From positions 3,844,001 to 3,908,000 of the forward strand of contig JAEVHH010000004.1 of the NCBI GenBank assembly GCA_017607445.1: a stretch of 64,000 nt of DNA, written 5' to 3'. The translations under genes and the position numbers were made by a program. The stretch is from Histoplasma ohiense (taxonomy: Eukaryota > Ascomycota > Eurotiomycetes > Onygenales > Ajellomycetaceae). The notes under the pieces are model-generated. The model was not told the DNA's origin and ran no database searches. It saw nothing but the letters and a program-made list of their open reading frames with translations. Below are positions 10,786 through 20,751 of the stretch, in pieces (the stretch's first letter is position 1; every line of letters begins with the position of its first letter).

Positions 10786-12798
10786 ATGACACGGAAAATA
10801 TATTATCACGATGGTCCTGACAAATTTGTCGAACTGCCCAAATTTGACTTGCTCACCTTTCTATTCGGTAATTCCCTTCCTCAACAACCACCAAACCAAG
10901 GATTTTATACTTAGTGCGTGTACCCTAACTTCCATAAAGAATCCGAATACTGTCCAACGTTAGACGAGACCCCCCTCCATTTTAACGCAAATTATCCCTC
11001 CCAAATAATCACCAAGAAAGATCTCCGCGATCTAACAGAGCGCACCGCCTACGGGCTACGAACTAATTACGGAATTGGGGCGAAGGGACCAAATAAGGAC
11101 GTGGTAACTGTCATTAGCCATGGCCAACCTTTCGTTCCTGTTGCTTTCTATGGCACCCTTGCTGCTGGCGGAGTATACTCCGGGGCCAGCCCGTCGTCGA
11201 CAGTTGCAGAATTGTCTCGACAGATTGCAATCGCCAATAGCCGTTTAATAATTTGCGGCAAAGAAATGAAAGAGATCGCCTTGAAAGCTGCCAAGCAGTG
11301 TAATCTGCCCCCAGAACGAGTGTTGATGTTGGAGTCGTATCCATCCTTCAAGCTCTCTTCTCTCGAAGGTAATATCAATATAATTTCAAATGGGAAATTG
11401 ACGTGGCAACGGATTACGGATGCCGTGGCTTTGGAGAAGAGCATTATCGTGATCCTATGGTCATCCGGTACAACTGGGCTTCCCAAAGGTAAAATATCTA
11501 TCACCAGCCCAATGAGATGTAAGTTAAATTACTGATCGATCAAAATAAGGTGTCATGCTTTCTCATACGAACTTGGTTTCGGAAACCTACGTAGTCAGTC
11601 TCTCCGGGAAAGCCTGGGTAGCCAGGGAAATAGCAGCAGGGAGAGAAGTTCCTCCATCCCGCACACTTGCACATCTGCCCATCAGCCATATAGCGGGCAT
11701 ATTCGGGTATCTCGTCGTTCCTTTTTCTGTCGGCGGCCTTGTCGTATGGATGGGCAAATACGAGTGGAAAAATATGCTTAGATTTGTCAAGCAATATCAG
11801 ATCACATCATTCTACACGATCCCCTCCATTTATCTACAAATCGCCAAATCCCCTGATGTCACTGATCATTTCAAGTACGTTGTTAACGCAACCACCGGAG
11901 CAGCACCTATGGATAGTAACCTGCAGACGGCTGCGAGCAAAAAACTTGGAGGAGGTGGCAGGCAAGTTGTAATCGGCCAAACCTGGGGCCTGAGCGAGAC
12001 TACCGGCGCGGTCACAATGATGCCGAGAGGAGTGCATGATTACACTGGATGTATTGGATATATTTTACCCAATGTCGAACTACGGTATTTACCCCACATA
12101 TTTCATATCTGAATGCCCAGAATTATGTTTAGATCTAATCATCTCTCAATTTCAGCATGGTGGATAGTTCCTTTAATGACGTCGAACCCGGGCAACCAGG
12201 CGAGTTCTTGGTTAGAGGACCAATGGTGACACAAGGATATTACAACAATCCTCAAGCAACGGAAAATGCTTTCCATGATGGCTGGTTCTGCACTGGGGAT
12301 ATCGGTATACAAAGGAATGGAAAATTTTACATCGTCGACAGGAAGAAGGTAGTTATGGTTATTCGTTGACACCTTCACTCCCTCTTACTAATCCTCTAAA
12401 CCTCTAACTAAGCCAAATCTAACCTGGCAACCCTCCCCCTCTAGGAGCTCCTGAAATACAAAGGCCAGCAGATTGCTCCCGCAGAAATTGAGGGTGTCCT
12501 CATTAGCCACCCAGACATTAAGGATGCTGCTGTCTGTGGTGTTCCCAGTCCAGAAGATCCAGCCTCCGACTTGCCTCGCGCATATGTCGTGGCCGACACC
12601 ACTCGTGTGAATGAACAGACGGTTAAAAGCTTCGTCAAAGATCGGCTATCGCCATTCAAGCAGTTGCGCGGGGGTGTGGTGTTTGTAAATGAGATACCTA
12701 AAAATGCCGTTGGAAAACTATTACGGAGAGAGTTGAAGGAGCGGGCGAAAAAGGAGATAGGGATGGACAGGAAGCACGTTGTTAGTCAGAAACTGTGA
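10786..12798 (+). CDS. Acyl/aryl-CoA ligase of the ANL (AMP-binding) superfamily, 4-coumarate-CoA-ligase-like
   Basis: Activates a carboxylic acid with ATP to an acyl-AMP and transfers it to CoA; the substrate cannot be told from sequence. Five exons give 570 residues: 10786-10867, 10940-11488, 11550-12084, 12156-12348 and 12445-12798. The first acceptor (ending 10939) is preceded by a ccctaac branch site and gives the family-like junction LLTFLFESEYC. Core motifs are SSGTTGLPKG at 202-211 (phosphate-binding loop, its last Gly split by an intron), GQTWGLSETTG, TGDIG, DRKKELLKYKG at the hinge around 450-460, and NAVGKLL with the adenylation Lys at about 544. The protein ends in -QKL, close to but outside the canonical peroxisomal PTS1 (S/A/C-K/R/H-L/M), so peroxisomal location is only possible. 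Related fungal proteins serve in fatty-acid and aromatic-acid breakdown and in secondary metabolism. Decayed regulator and aminotransferase sequences lie downstream. Confidence 0.92.
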
Positions 12799-13207
12799 TT
12801 TGGAGGTTTTGTGGATATCCATTGGTTGTTTGAGCCATTGATCAATATTAATAGAATGTTAGCAATTATATTGAGCTCTGGATTCAATTTCTATCCCTAT
12901 ACTTGGAAATCCATATGTACGTACTGTACATGGACATGGACATGTACTAGCTAAATCGTTTCTATTTTGTTTGTTCTTTGGCGTCCTGGACTGTGACTTG
13001 AAAACATTAATTAACAAGCCGGTGAGTTTAGTCAAAATCAACAATCTGAAAATCCCTCGAAGCCGCTGATTCAGATTCCAGAGGACTAGAAATAAAAAGC
13101 CCAGCTGGCATGGAAGGAAGAAGGTCCTGGAGAGGTTATATATGAAATTTATCAAGTCTTATTTATAACACTTGTAGGGATTTGCCAATAACCAACATCT
13201 GACACAG

Positions 13208-13356
13208 GTTGTGTACAATGTCTACAGCAGCATCACAAGTGTGACGAGAACCGTCCCCGTTGTAGTAGATGTTCCCGTCGTAATGTCGACTGTGGGTACA
13301 AGAGGAACATTCAATGGATCAATGGCGGAGACCCCAACATTCTCCCTAACAAATAA
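13208..13356 (+). pseudogene. Zn2Cys6 DNA-binding domain relic
   Basis: The plus frame from 13210 encodes a complete zinc binuclear cluster, C-x2-C-x6-C-x6-C-x2-C-x6-C, with the usual basic stretch and the Pro before the fourth Cys (ENRPRC). It continues GYKRNIQWINGG, a typical linker of fungal regulators, and then stops at TAA (13354-13356). A cag acceptor stands immediately before it (13205-13207), at the position where many genes of this family have their first intron. I found no ATG exon upstream and no middle homology domain downstream, where the poly-T run and an oppositely oriented aminotransferase fragment begin. It is therefore best read as the surviving second exon of a lost regulator gene. 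A short functional protein is less likely. Confidence 0.7.
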
Positions 13357-13490
13357 TGCTAGGATGTCTTGTTGCCAACGACGCCAGTATACCCATATCA
13401 CACATGGCGTCTTCCGAACCCACGTCCGGCTTATTTGTAGTCGAGGATGCATATGCTCCATATTCTGCGATCTAACAAATAAAGGGACAA

Positions 13491-13502
13491 TTTTTTTTTT
13501 TT
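13491..13502. repeat. Poly-T run at the junction of two gene relics
   Basis: Twelve T residues separate the Zn2Cys6 relic from the end of the aminotransferase relic, so the run sits at the point where both gene bodies break off. Confidence 0.8.
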
Positions 13503-13539
13503 AAGTGCAACAACAAAACAAGGGCACAATGAGTGCTCT

Positions 13540-14150
13540 CACTCGTGATAAGTCCGTACACGCCCCATTCCACACATAACCTCGTCGAAGATGACGAGAA
13601 TCCTATGGCGGTTGCAGAGTTCTTTGAGGCGGGGGGGGGATGATCTCGTTGCTGGTACGATCCCAAGTGTTGCACCCACCACCGGCTCGACAATGCCTGC
13701 GGCCACAGTCTTGGGACCAACCGTGTTAATTATAGCCTCGAATTCAGCCATTAGCCGGTCTTCGTATTCACTCTCTGGCGCGCCTACGCCATCAACATCA
13801 TCGAGACAGCGGCTGACATGATGGAACACGGAGCTCAGGATGGGTGCGAAGGGTTCTCTCTCCTGGTAGTGTTGTTTCCCGCAGCCAAGGCGCCGAAGGT
13901 GCTTCCGTGATACGAGTCGTTTTGTAGATGTGGCATTGCCGGGCAATCTTCAAGATTGAATCAACTGCTTCGGAACCGGAGCATAAAAAGGCAACCTTTG
14001 AGAATGCGTCGTTGCTCTTGTTGATAACTCTTAGGCATGATCTGGCGTGAAAAAGGATGCGTGTGCAAATGCCAGATTCCTTGCTTGGGCGATCACAACC
14101 TCGATTGCTTCCTTAGATCCACGTCCGATGCTTGATACTGCCGCGCGCAG
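13540..14150 (-). pseudogene. Class III PLP-dependent aminotransferase pseudogene, truncated and frameshifted
   Basis: Minus-strand fragments in order match a class III (omega-type) aminotransferase. AVSSIGRGSKEAIEVVIAQA and LAFAHASFFT (about 14142-14045, ending in an in-frame TAA) come first. They are followed by CSGSEAVDSILKIARQ, the cofactor-binding glycine/serine region. Next, in another frame, comes NDSYHGSTFGALAAGN, and in a third frame AAGIVEPVVGATLG and IFDEVMCGMGR, the last holding the Asp that contacts the PLP ring nitrogen. The frame changes sit at an A4 run (one base short) and at a GAGAGA run (two bases off), as expected for slippage. The coding sequence stops at 13540 before the Schiff-base Lys, so no active enzyme can be made. 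It could once have belonged with the neighbouring ligase and dehydrogenase genes. Confidence 0.85.
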
Positions 14151-15436
14151 CAACCGACAACGATTTTATCTCCTTTATCGGTGTATAAATAGACACCCTC
14201 CCCTCTTATGGCTGTCGTGTACAACTTCTCTAAAGACCTGTGGAAAATGGCAGACTGGTACAGTGTAGCAATATCAATAACGATTCAAGGGTAACTACCA
14301 AGGTCTAACGTATACTCGAAGGAAATGTCAACGCAACGTAAATGAGGATATTCTGACCCATATCCCACTTCCTCCTCCAGAGTAAACTGACGTGTACTAA
14401 ATAGCCAATGGATCTCATTATCTCAAGATTCTGACCATGAGCTTGGATCTGTGCTCCGTATTGAGCCGGTGTCGCATCACCCGATATATACATGAAAATA
14501 TTATCCATTATTGCCGCGACGACAATGCAAACCTGCTATCCAGTTCCCAACTCTTCACGATGGCGGTGGTAGTCGAAACGAAACATACTTGTCTTCCTGG
14601 AACATTTTTGTGTGAATGGCGGACGTTGGTCCGACAGCGTATTCACATCATTCTGTCATTTCTTGGTAGTTAAAAACAATGTGCTTGTGCATCATTAGAA
14701 TCGATTCTCATCATATTCTGCCACAATTTCTATACGAATATGGTATGCTTTGATAGTGATTTATTATCCTGTCTGCTCTGTTGAATGAAGCTGTGCTGAT
14801 TTTCAAATTTACTTCACCTGTAAGAAACCCGCACTAAGGTGCCAGCGCTATTCAGGTAATTGCCCTAAGATATGACATCGCCGAATATGGTGCCGCCAGC
14901 GTCATATCAGGTTTGAAATCAAAGCAATATCATGTCGCTTGCGCCATATCAAGTTCAATCTACATGCGATATTGTGTGTATATAACTGGCAGCTGGTCCA
15001 ACCTTCTAGCGGCCAGCGAATCATTCTGATATAATCCGACCCCTATGTTCTATCGTATTTCACACGACCTCGTATTTGATAACCCCTTATGATTGGCTTC
15101 ACCATATAGACCACTGGTCCCAGATATCAATATAGAGGTGCAAGTTATGTCTAGATGTTGTACACAGACTCCAAGAAAAGAAAGAAAAGAAAAAATATTT
15201 GCACTCATTTTCTCTGAATATTATATAAAAATATTTGGCGTAACCATTGGCATTCGTCCAGCCACACTGACTGAAATATTAATAATATTTTCTACACTAG
15301 TTAACTGGGTGAAGACCTTCATGAAAAGCAGCAAGGAATCAATGGCAAGATACCGTAGGCTTAGATCTTCTGAGCTCTTTTGAATATCAATAAAATTTTT
15401 GCGTCACCAAACGGAATACCCACCCATCCCCCCACA
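14151..15436. other. Non-coding interval upstream of the dehydrogenase gene
   Basis: No gene supported. It includes two imperfect direct copies, gcgtcatatcaggttt (14899-14914) and gcgccatatcaagttc (14941-14956), with further catatca-like words nearby. The part next to 15436 is AT-rich and probably holds the dehydrogenase promoter. Confidence 0.5.
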
Positions 15437-16748
15437 ATGCCTTCCAGCGCCGATCTTCGCGTCTCCAACCTCTTCTCCTTCAATAGCCATGTCGCTCTAG
15501 TCACTGGGGGAGCCTCTGGGCTCGGCGAGATGGCTGCACAGGGCCTGGTACAGAATGGCGCTCGAGTCATCATTGCGAGCCGCAAGGAAGAGGAGCTGAA
15601 GAAATGCACTGATCAATTAAACAAACTCGGCCCAGGAACATGCGAATACATCGTTGCTGATTTGAAAGATAAGGCTGGCTGCGATCATCTTGCTGCGGAA
15701 GTGAAGAAGAGAATAGACAGGCTGACAGTTTTGGTTAACAATTCCGGCGCTACTTGGTGAGTGATCTCAGAAGAAAAAAGTCTGGAGGAGCGGAAGGCTT
15801 GATATTATATGGTATGGGTTTTCTAAGTAGTGACCGCAATACAAATAACAGGGGTGCGCCGTTGGAAGACTTTCCAGAGGTTGGTTGGGATAAGGCTATG
15901 TCATTGAATGTTAAGGCTATTTTCTACTGTAGGTTGAGTCCCAAACTCCGGCTTGTCAAAAACTTCCAATTGCTCTGCTAACTATGTTAATAACAGTAAC
16001 TGTTGGGTAAGCTATGGCTGCTACAAGGATGTCCTCTATATTTCTTACGATATTGACTGGACATGGACCAATACAAGAGTCCTACCACTTCTCCAGAAAG
16101 CCGCTTCGCCCGATATGCCATCTCGCGTGATTAACATTGCATCCATTTGGGGGATATCAACTCTTGACCCTACAACAACGGATGAGGGAGGGCTATCCCC
16201 GCCAGGAACCGGAACGTTTAGTTGTATGTGGTTAACCTAACTCATTCCTGTGATCTAAGTTCGGAAACGCATTCAAAATTTCGTACTAACATCAAACTCC
16301 TTCCCTTTTCAATGCAGATGGTCCCTCGAAGGCGGCTTGTATCCACCTTTCCCGACAACAGTCGTCAAAATTCGCTCCGATGAACATCATGGTGAACTGC
16401 GTGTGCCCGTAAGCAACGAATGAACTTCATGTCTCCAATTTTCTGAACGCACACCACAAAAGCCCTTCCAACCGTATATGCAAGCAAGGTCCATAAAGCT
16501 TACCAAATGTTTTGCTATATAGCGGTGTCTTCCCCTCCCGCATGTCGAATTTCGGCATCGAGAAATATCTCGATACCCTCCTTGATGCACAACCGACCGG
16601 CCGCATTGGCAAGCCCGAGGACTTTGCCGCTCTGATTCTGTTCCTTTGCAGTTACGGCGCATCGCATTTGACCGGGAACGTGATTGAACTTGACGGAGGT
16701 AGCAGCCGGAGTGGATGGAAGGGCGGATCCGAGCATAAGAAGCTGTAG
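15437..16748 (+). CDS. Short-chain dehydrogenase/reductase (SDR), classical type
   Basis: NAD(P)H-dependent oxidoreductase; the substrate is unknown. It resembles fungal proteins annotated as 3-ketoacyl-reductase-like SDRs. Six exons give 289 residues: 15437-15756, 15852-15928, 15997-16006, 16078-16223, 16318-16408 and 16523-16748. The Rossmann motif TGGASGLG lies at 23-30 and NNSG at 101-104. The catalytic set is Asn126, Ser158, Tyr185 and Lys189 (YGPSK); the Tyr codon is split by intron 4. Exon 3 is only 10 nt and encodes the LTVG turn; skipping it would break the frame. The C-terminus is -HKKL, only loosely like a peroxisomal PTS1. The start at 15437 is chosen over an upstream non-ATG extension because it directly precedes the conserved N-terminal strand. 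It lies convergent to the MFS transporter gene and downstream of the aminotransferase relic. Confidence 0.93.
15997..16006 (+). other. 10-nt microexon of the SDR gene
   Basis: TAACTGTTGG is bounded by a cag acceptor ending at 15996 and a gtaagc donor starting at 16007, and contributes to Leu133-Gly136. Neighbouring introns are 68 and 71 bp. The spliced reading FYLTVGVLPLL agrees with the helix that follows the catalytic Asn in this family. Confidence 0.88.
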
Positions 16749-17234
16749 GGCAACTGCGTAGATAAATTCGTCGTGTTTAAGTGAGAATATACCATATTAA
16801 TGAGGTTTTTCTGACCGGTCTTCTTCTTTTCTATTTTGTTTTCTTTTTTGTTTTCTTTTGTTGGGGGGAGGCTCTCTTCCATATCCAGACCTAGAAATGC
16901 ATCGGATATTTAGGATGTTGCAAACACACCTCCATATTGTAAATCATATCGAGGAACTTTTAAGACCCTGCTTCTCAGACTCTCACAAAACACAAAATTC
17001 CATATTCATACCCTCGCATCCCTTTGGAGTCTACATATGTATCACAAATGATTAACAAATGGGAATTCCAGGACTCCGTTCGTCAGCGGCCTCCAGTTTG
17101 GATATTAATCGTTAGCTGCCTTCATAATATCTCTTAGTTTATGACAACATTGAAGACAACACCAGCTTGTCCCTCTTGGGATTGTTGGTTTATCACTTTG
17201 AAGATAATTGTTAACCTACAGCATCATGACCATA
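16749..17234. other. Convergent 3' intergenic region (SDR / MFS)
   Basis: Shared downstream region of two convergent genes. A T-rich block with tttgttttcttttttg near 16827-16860 could assist 3'-end formation of the SDR transcript. No gene seen. Confidence 0.5.
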
Positions 17235-18688
17235 TCATATCCACCGCAAACGGCGTGCAAGAAAGCTACCGCCTCCAATTACCCCAGTAACTCCCGTGAA
17301 CACAATAAGCATCCCATAACTACTCCCATAACCATAACCCGCTTCTCCTTGCCAAGGCGTGTTCTGAAGAAGGGCTTCGCTCAAAGGACCGGAGACAATA
17401 TTACCAATTCCCCTGCCTGCTGATAGGCAGGCTAAAACCATGGTTGAATCGGTGGAACCCTTTTTCTCAACAATGTCGCGCATGATCCCTGGCCAGGTGC
17501 TTGTATACGATCCGGCGAAGAGCCCGTAAGCGGCGGCGAAAACGAGAAGGGGCGTCAGCGACAAAGAGAATCCCCAAAGGAGGAATACCGCAAGACTTGA
17601 TCCAATCGTGGAAAGCAAAATGCACGTGGTAACGTCCCATGTGTCAATAACAGCCCCCATCGATATACACCCAATCACAGATGCGATATTCAAAAGGATA
17701 ACTGCTAACGCTTCCATGCTCCCTCGTGCGCCTATAGAGCGGGCATAACTTGGAAGGTAAATGGATGGTAAAAAGAAACCCAGGGCCTCAATAATATTGC
17801 ATATCTCGAACAGAGCAAAGGTCGAACTGAACACGAAATGGAGGCTCATTGGAGGTGATCTGGGACGCTGGGAGGCCGGCACACGAGGTTTGACGAAGTA
17901 GACCAGCGGGGCTGTTAGGACAAAGAGGGCAACCGCAAATGCTCGGAGGGCAACCCGGAAACCAAAACGATCAAGCAAACGTTCCATCACAAATGGAAGG
18001 ATGACGCCGCCCAATCCTGTCCCCGCCCACATGACACAGAAAGCAAGGCCTTTGCGTTTATCGAACCAGTCCTCCATCAGAAGGATGCAGGGTGAATATG
18101 CAATGCTCCCACCGAGCGCATAGACCACACCCTGGGTAACAATCAGATGCGTAACATTCGTGGAGAAGGAACTGAGGGCCAGAGCAAGGCACATCATCAG
18201 GACGCCAATGCCACAACCAGTCCGCTGGTACTTAGGCCAACGTCTGAATAGGGCGAAAACAATCGGCAGGTCAAGATACATAATTCCCTAGGGGAAGACG
18301 AATCAGTCGATCGAGTTACATAAAATGTCGCTGGCGGCGATCTCCTCGGGAACGCTTTAAAAAATAAAAAAAGGGCTTCAAAAATTGAGCAATGTAACAT
18401 CTCTCTCACCATCGCACAAGTCCCGATTACGGCAATGTTCCCAGAGTGCTTGAACATATCAAGTGAGCTGTAGTGGGCTTGAAACACTCCATATGTAAAA
18501 GCAAATCCCCAAACCAGAGCCTCCATGAAAAAGCAGGCCGCAAGAAAAAGCCAAGCATCCTTTCCACGGTCAATTGGCGCGAGGTGCGTTGGCCGGTTGC
18601 CTTGCCATTGACAAGCGCCCGCATGAGTTCCCACATCCTTTTCTTCGAGGTGTGCCGATGTATCTCTTCTATTTGACAATGCCACCAT
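17235..18688 (-). CDS. MFS transporter, monocarboxylate-transporter-like
   Basis: Predicted plasma-membrane secondary transporter of the major facilitator superfamily. Two exons, 18688-18410 and 18287-17235, separated by a 122-bp intron, give 443 residues. The start is the first in-frame ATG, with A at -3 and G at +4; the frame continues upstream only through non-ATG codons. The N-terminal tail of about 45 residues is polar and cytosolic, then AWLFLAACFFMEALVWGFAF starts helix 1 with the YGVFQ element common in fungal monocarboxylate-type permeases. The junction CAM-GIMYLDLPIVF is typical of helices 2-3. A loop rich in Arg and Pro (KPRVPASQRPRSP) separates the two halves, and helices continue to the end. 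The substrate is not predictable. It faces the dehydrogenase tail to tail and lies in the metabolic block, so it could move a substrate or product of the ligase/SDR pair; this is inference. Confidence 0.9.
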
Positions 18689-19369
18689 GATAAGAGTACG
18701 ATATCGCAAATCCTGAGAAAATGGAAATTTGAATATCCGCAAATCAGGTTTGAACTGGCCGTACGAGGTGACAATCGCGGGGAAAGCTCCAGGAAAAGAG
18801 CATAGAATTATGAATCAGTTATAGATATGAAGGATGTTCCGGGCGGTTCAAAAAAATGAAGCCAGGTAAAAGCCGTGGCGGTTGATTCGAATTCATCGCG
18901 GCTCCCTCATATTTTTTGCTTCTAGCTTTGCTCTAAGTAAAATCGGGTGGGGTTGTCAAAGGGCGCGCAAGACTTTTCAAAAGTCAACCAAAGGGCGAGA
19001 CCCAGAGAAATTCGTAACGGGTTAGCGGAAACTATCCAAACTGCTGTTGACTGAACGACGCTGATCGCCTTCAGCTGTAAGCTCATTGATAGAACCTAGG
19101 ACACACATGATAGCCCCCATTACGAGACCAGGCGCGTTTACGTAGTGTCAAAACCAATAGATTGTGTGCGTTCTGTGAGGTTGAAAGTGGGAAGGAAGTT
19201 GAACTCGCGTAAATGTTGAGCCGCGCTAATCGCGCTAATTCTTTGACACAACCTCGAAGGCTGGACGAGCTACTGCGTACGCCCATTATTCATGATGATA
19301 ATATACTATTGTACATTTTATTGAAGCTAAAGAGACCCGGCAGACAAATCTTCGATGTCTTAGATCTCC
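18689..19369. other. Intergenic region upstream of the MFS gene
   Basis: Holds the presumed MFS promoter (minus strand) and the 3' region of the rhodopsin-domain gene. The open frames here are short and without motifs. Confidence 0.5.
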
Positions 19370-20751
19370 CTACGCGTCATTACGCGAGGCCAAAGTCGCA
19401 CGGCTCACTGAGTATTCAGTCGTTCTTGTTATATAGCCGTCACTCCCATCTGCAGGCAAGATCTGCTTTTGGTCTTCATCCATGCTTCCAGTGTTGGTTG
19501 GCGATGATCGGCTAACATCTTTCATAGCATATGCTGTCCTCTCCTCTGCGTCATCATCTCCAAAGCCATAGGCTAGTGAGGTCTGGCGTCTTCCGCGAGA
19601 GCTGTGGTCCCCGTACCTCTTTCTTCCAGAGTATGCTCCGTTTCCATATGAACGTGTATTAGAGGGTGTCGAGAGGCCACTCATGACACCAAACTTCCTC
19701 AGTACTCTCTCGAACGTTGATTTCAGAGGCGGTAGTGATGCGGCGAAAAGACCAGCATTGAACTCGGCTCTGCAACAAGGTTAGAGAATGGCCTTAAAAT
19801 ACAGAATGTAGGATACCACTCACTTCACCCACATTGTCAAATTCACGGCCGCATATGTCGGATCCTTAGTGTTTAGAATTGCGGGTAACTCGGTAGCTTT
19901 TGCTATTGCACATGCAGAGGCCCTACGCAGATGTGAGTTCAAGGCCTCCACCACAATTGGTAAACAAAGGATGAAATGCCTCACGCCAAACCGATAACAA
20001 AAACGCCTCGTAGCGCCCATTTATTGTATCGGGAAACCCTAACTTGGGACAGGTATACGAGGGGCCCAATCGAGAAAGCAACGTCTGTGACAATATTGCC
20101 AGCTTTACATCATCAGCAACAGAACAGATAGATAATCTCGAGTATATATACTCACTGGTCTGGAGGTATGACATGACAAGAGAGACCTTTCGAGGCCAGC
20201 AAGTCCCGGCGAGTGTTGGGTCCTTATTCCATGTTTTCTCTAATGGCTTGCAACCCGCAAAAGTGGTAGGAATAACAGTCAAGTTAACGATTAGACTGAT
20301 CGCAATGCACGCAATAACGCAAAAATTGAAAACCCTGCTCAGATCGAGCCGAAGCAGCGAACTGCCAATTCCAACTTTCAAAAATGCCATCGCAAGGCCA
20401 TTGCATAATATCGCAAAAGTTGAAAATTTCATGCACTGAACCACATCGGCAATATCGAGTGTCAAGAACGGTTTCCCACTCCCATACTTAACACCAGCAA
20501 TCGTTAGGCCTTGACCCGCCAGACCTGCAAGCTGATCACCATGTCAGTTCACATTTCTCCGATGGACAGGAATGTAAAGATCATACCATTGCAAGAAATA
20601 AGAAAAGGTCATCCCATCCGAACGCTCTGGCGGCGGCATATCGAGCCCAGAATCGAGCGACAACAAATAGGGTTCCAAAAATAGTCAAAAAACATGACAC
20701 TCCCATCAACTCGGGCCCACGGTCTGGTTTTGAGGTTACGCTTGGATCCAT
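19370..20751 (-). CDS. Seven-helix integral membrane protein, fungal rhodopsin / SAT4-PTH11-like family
   Basis: Predicted plasma-membrane protein of the large fungal family whose founder Pth11 senses surface cues; the role of this member is unknown. Five exons give 379 residues: 20751-20587, 20531-20156, 20084-19985, 19922-19824 and 19769-19370. The hallmark after helix 1 is present (VARFWARY, then FGWDDLFLFLAM). Also present are the extracellular Cys region (GCKPLEKTWN, AGTCWP), the helix reading NVAFSIGPLVY, the AIAKATELP loop, DPTYAAVNLTMWV, and AEFNAGLFAASLPPLK before the tail. There is no retinal-binding Lys motif typical of true rhodopsins. The C-terminal tail of roughly 100 residues is Ser-, Arg- and Gly-rich and probably cytosolic. 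Exon 2 starts at the inner acceptor (atcag), because the next one (ttgcag) would break the frame. Confidence 0.88.

Noticed and set aside
18689..18742. Upstream extension of the MFS frame to 18742
   Set aside because: The frame opens with TTG, not ATG. The first ATG (18688) has a better start context and suits the family.
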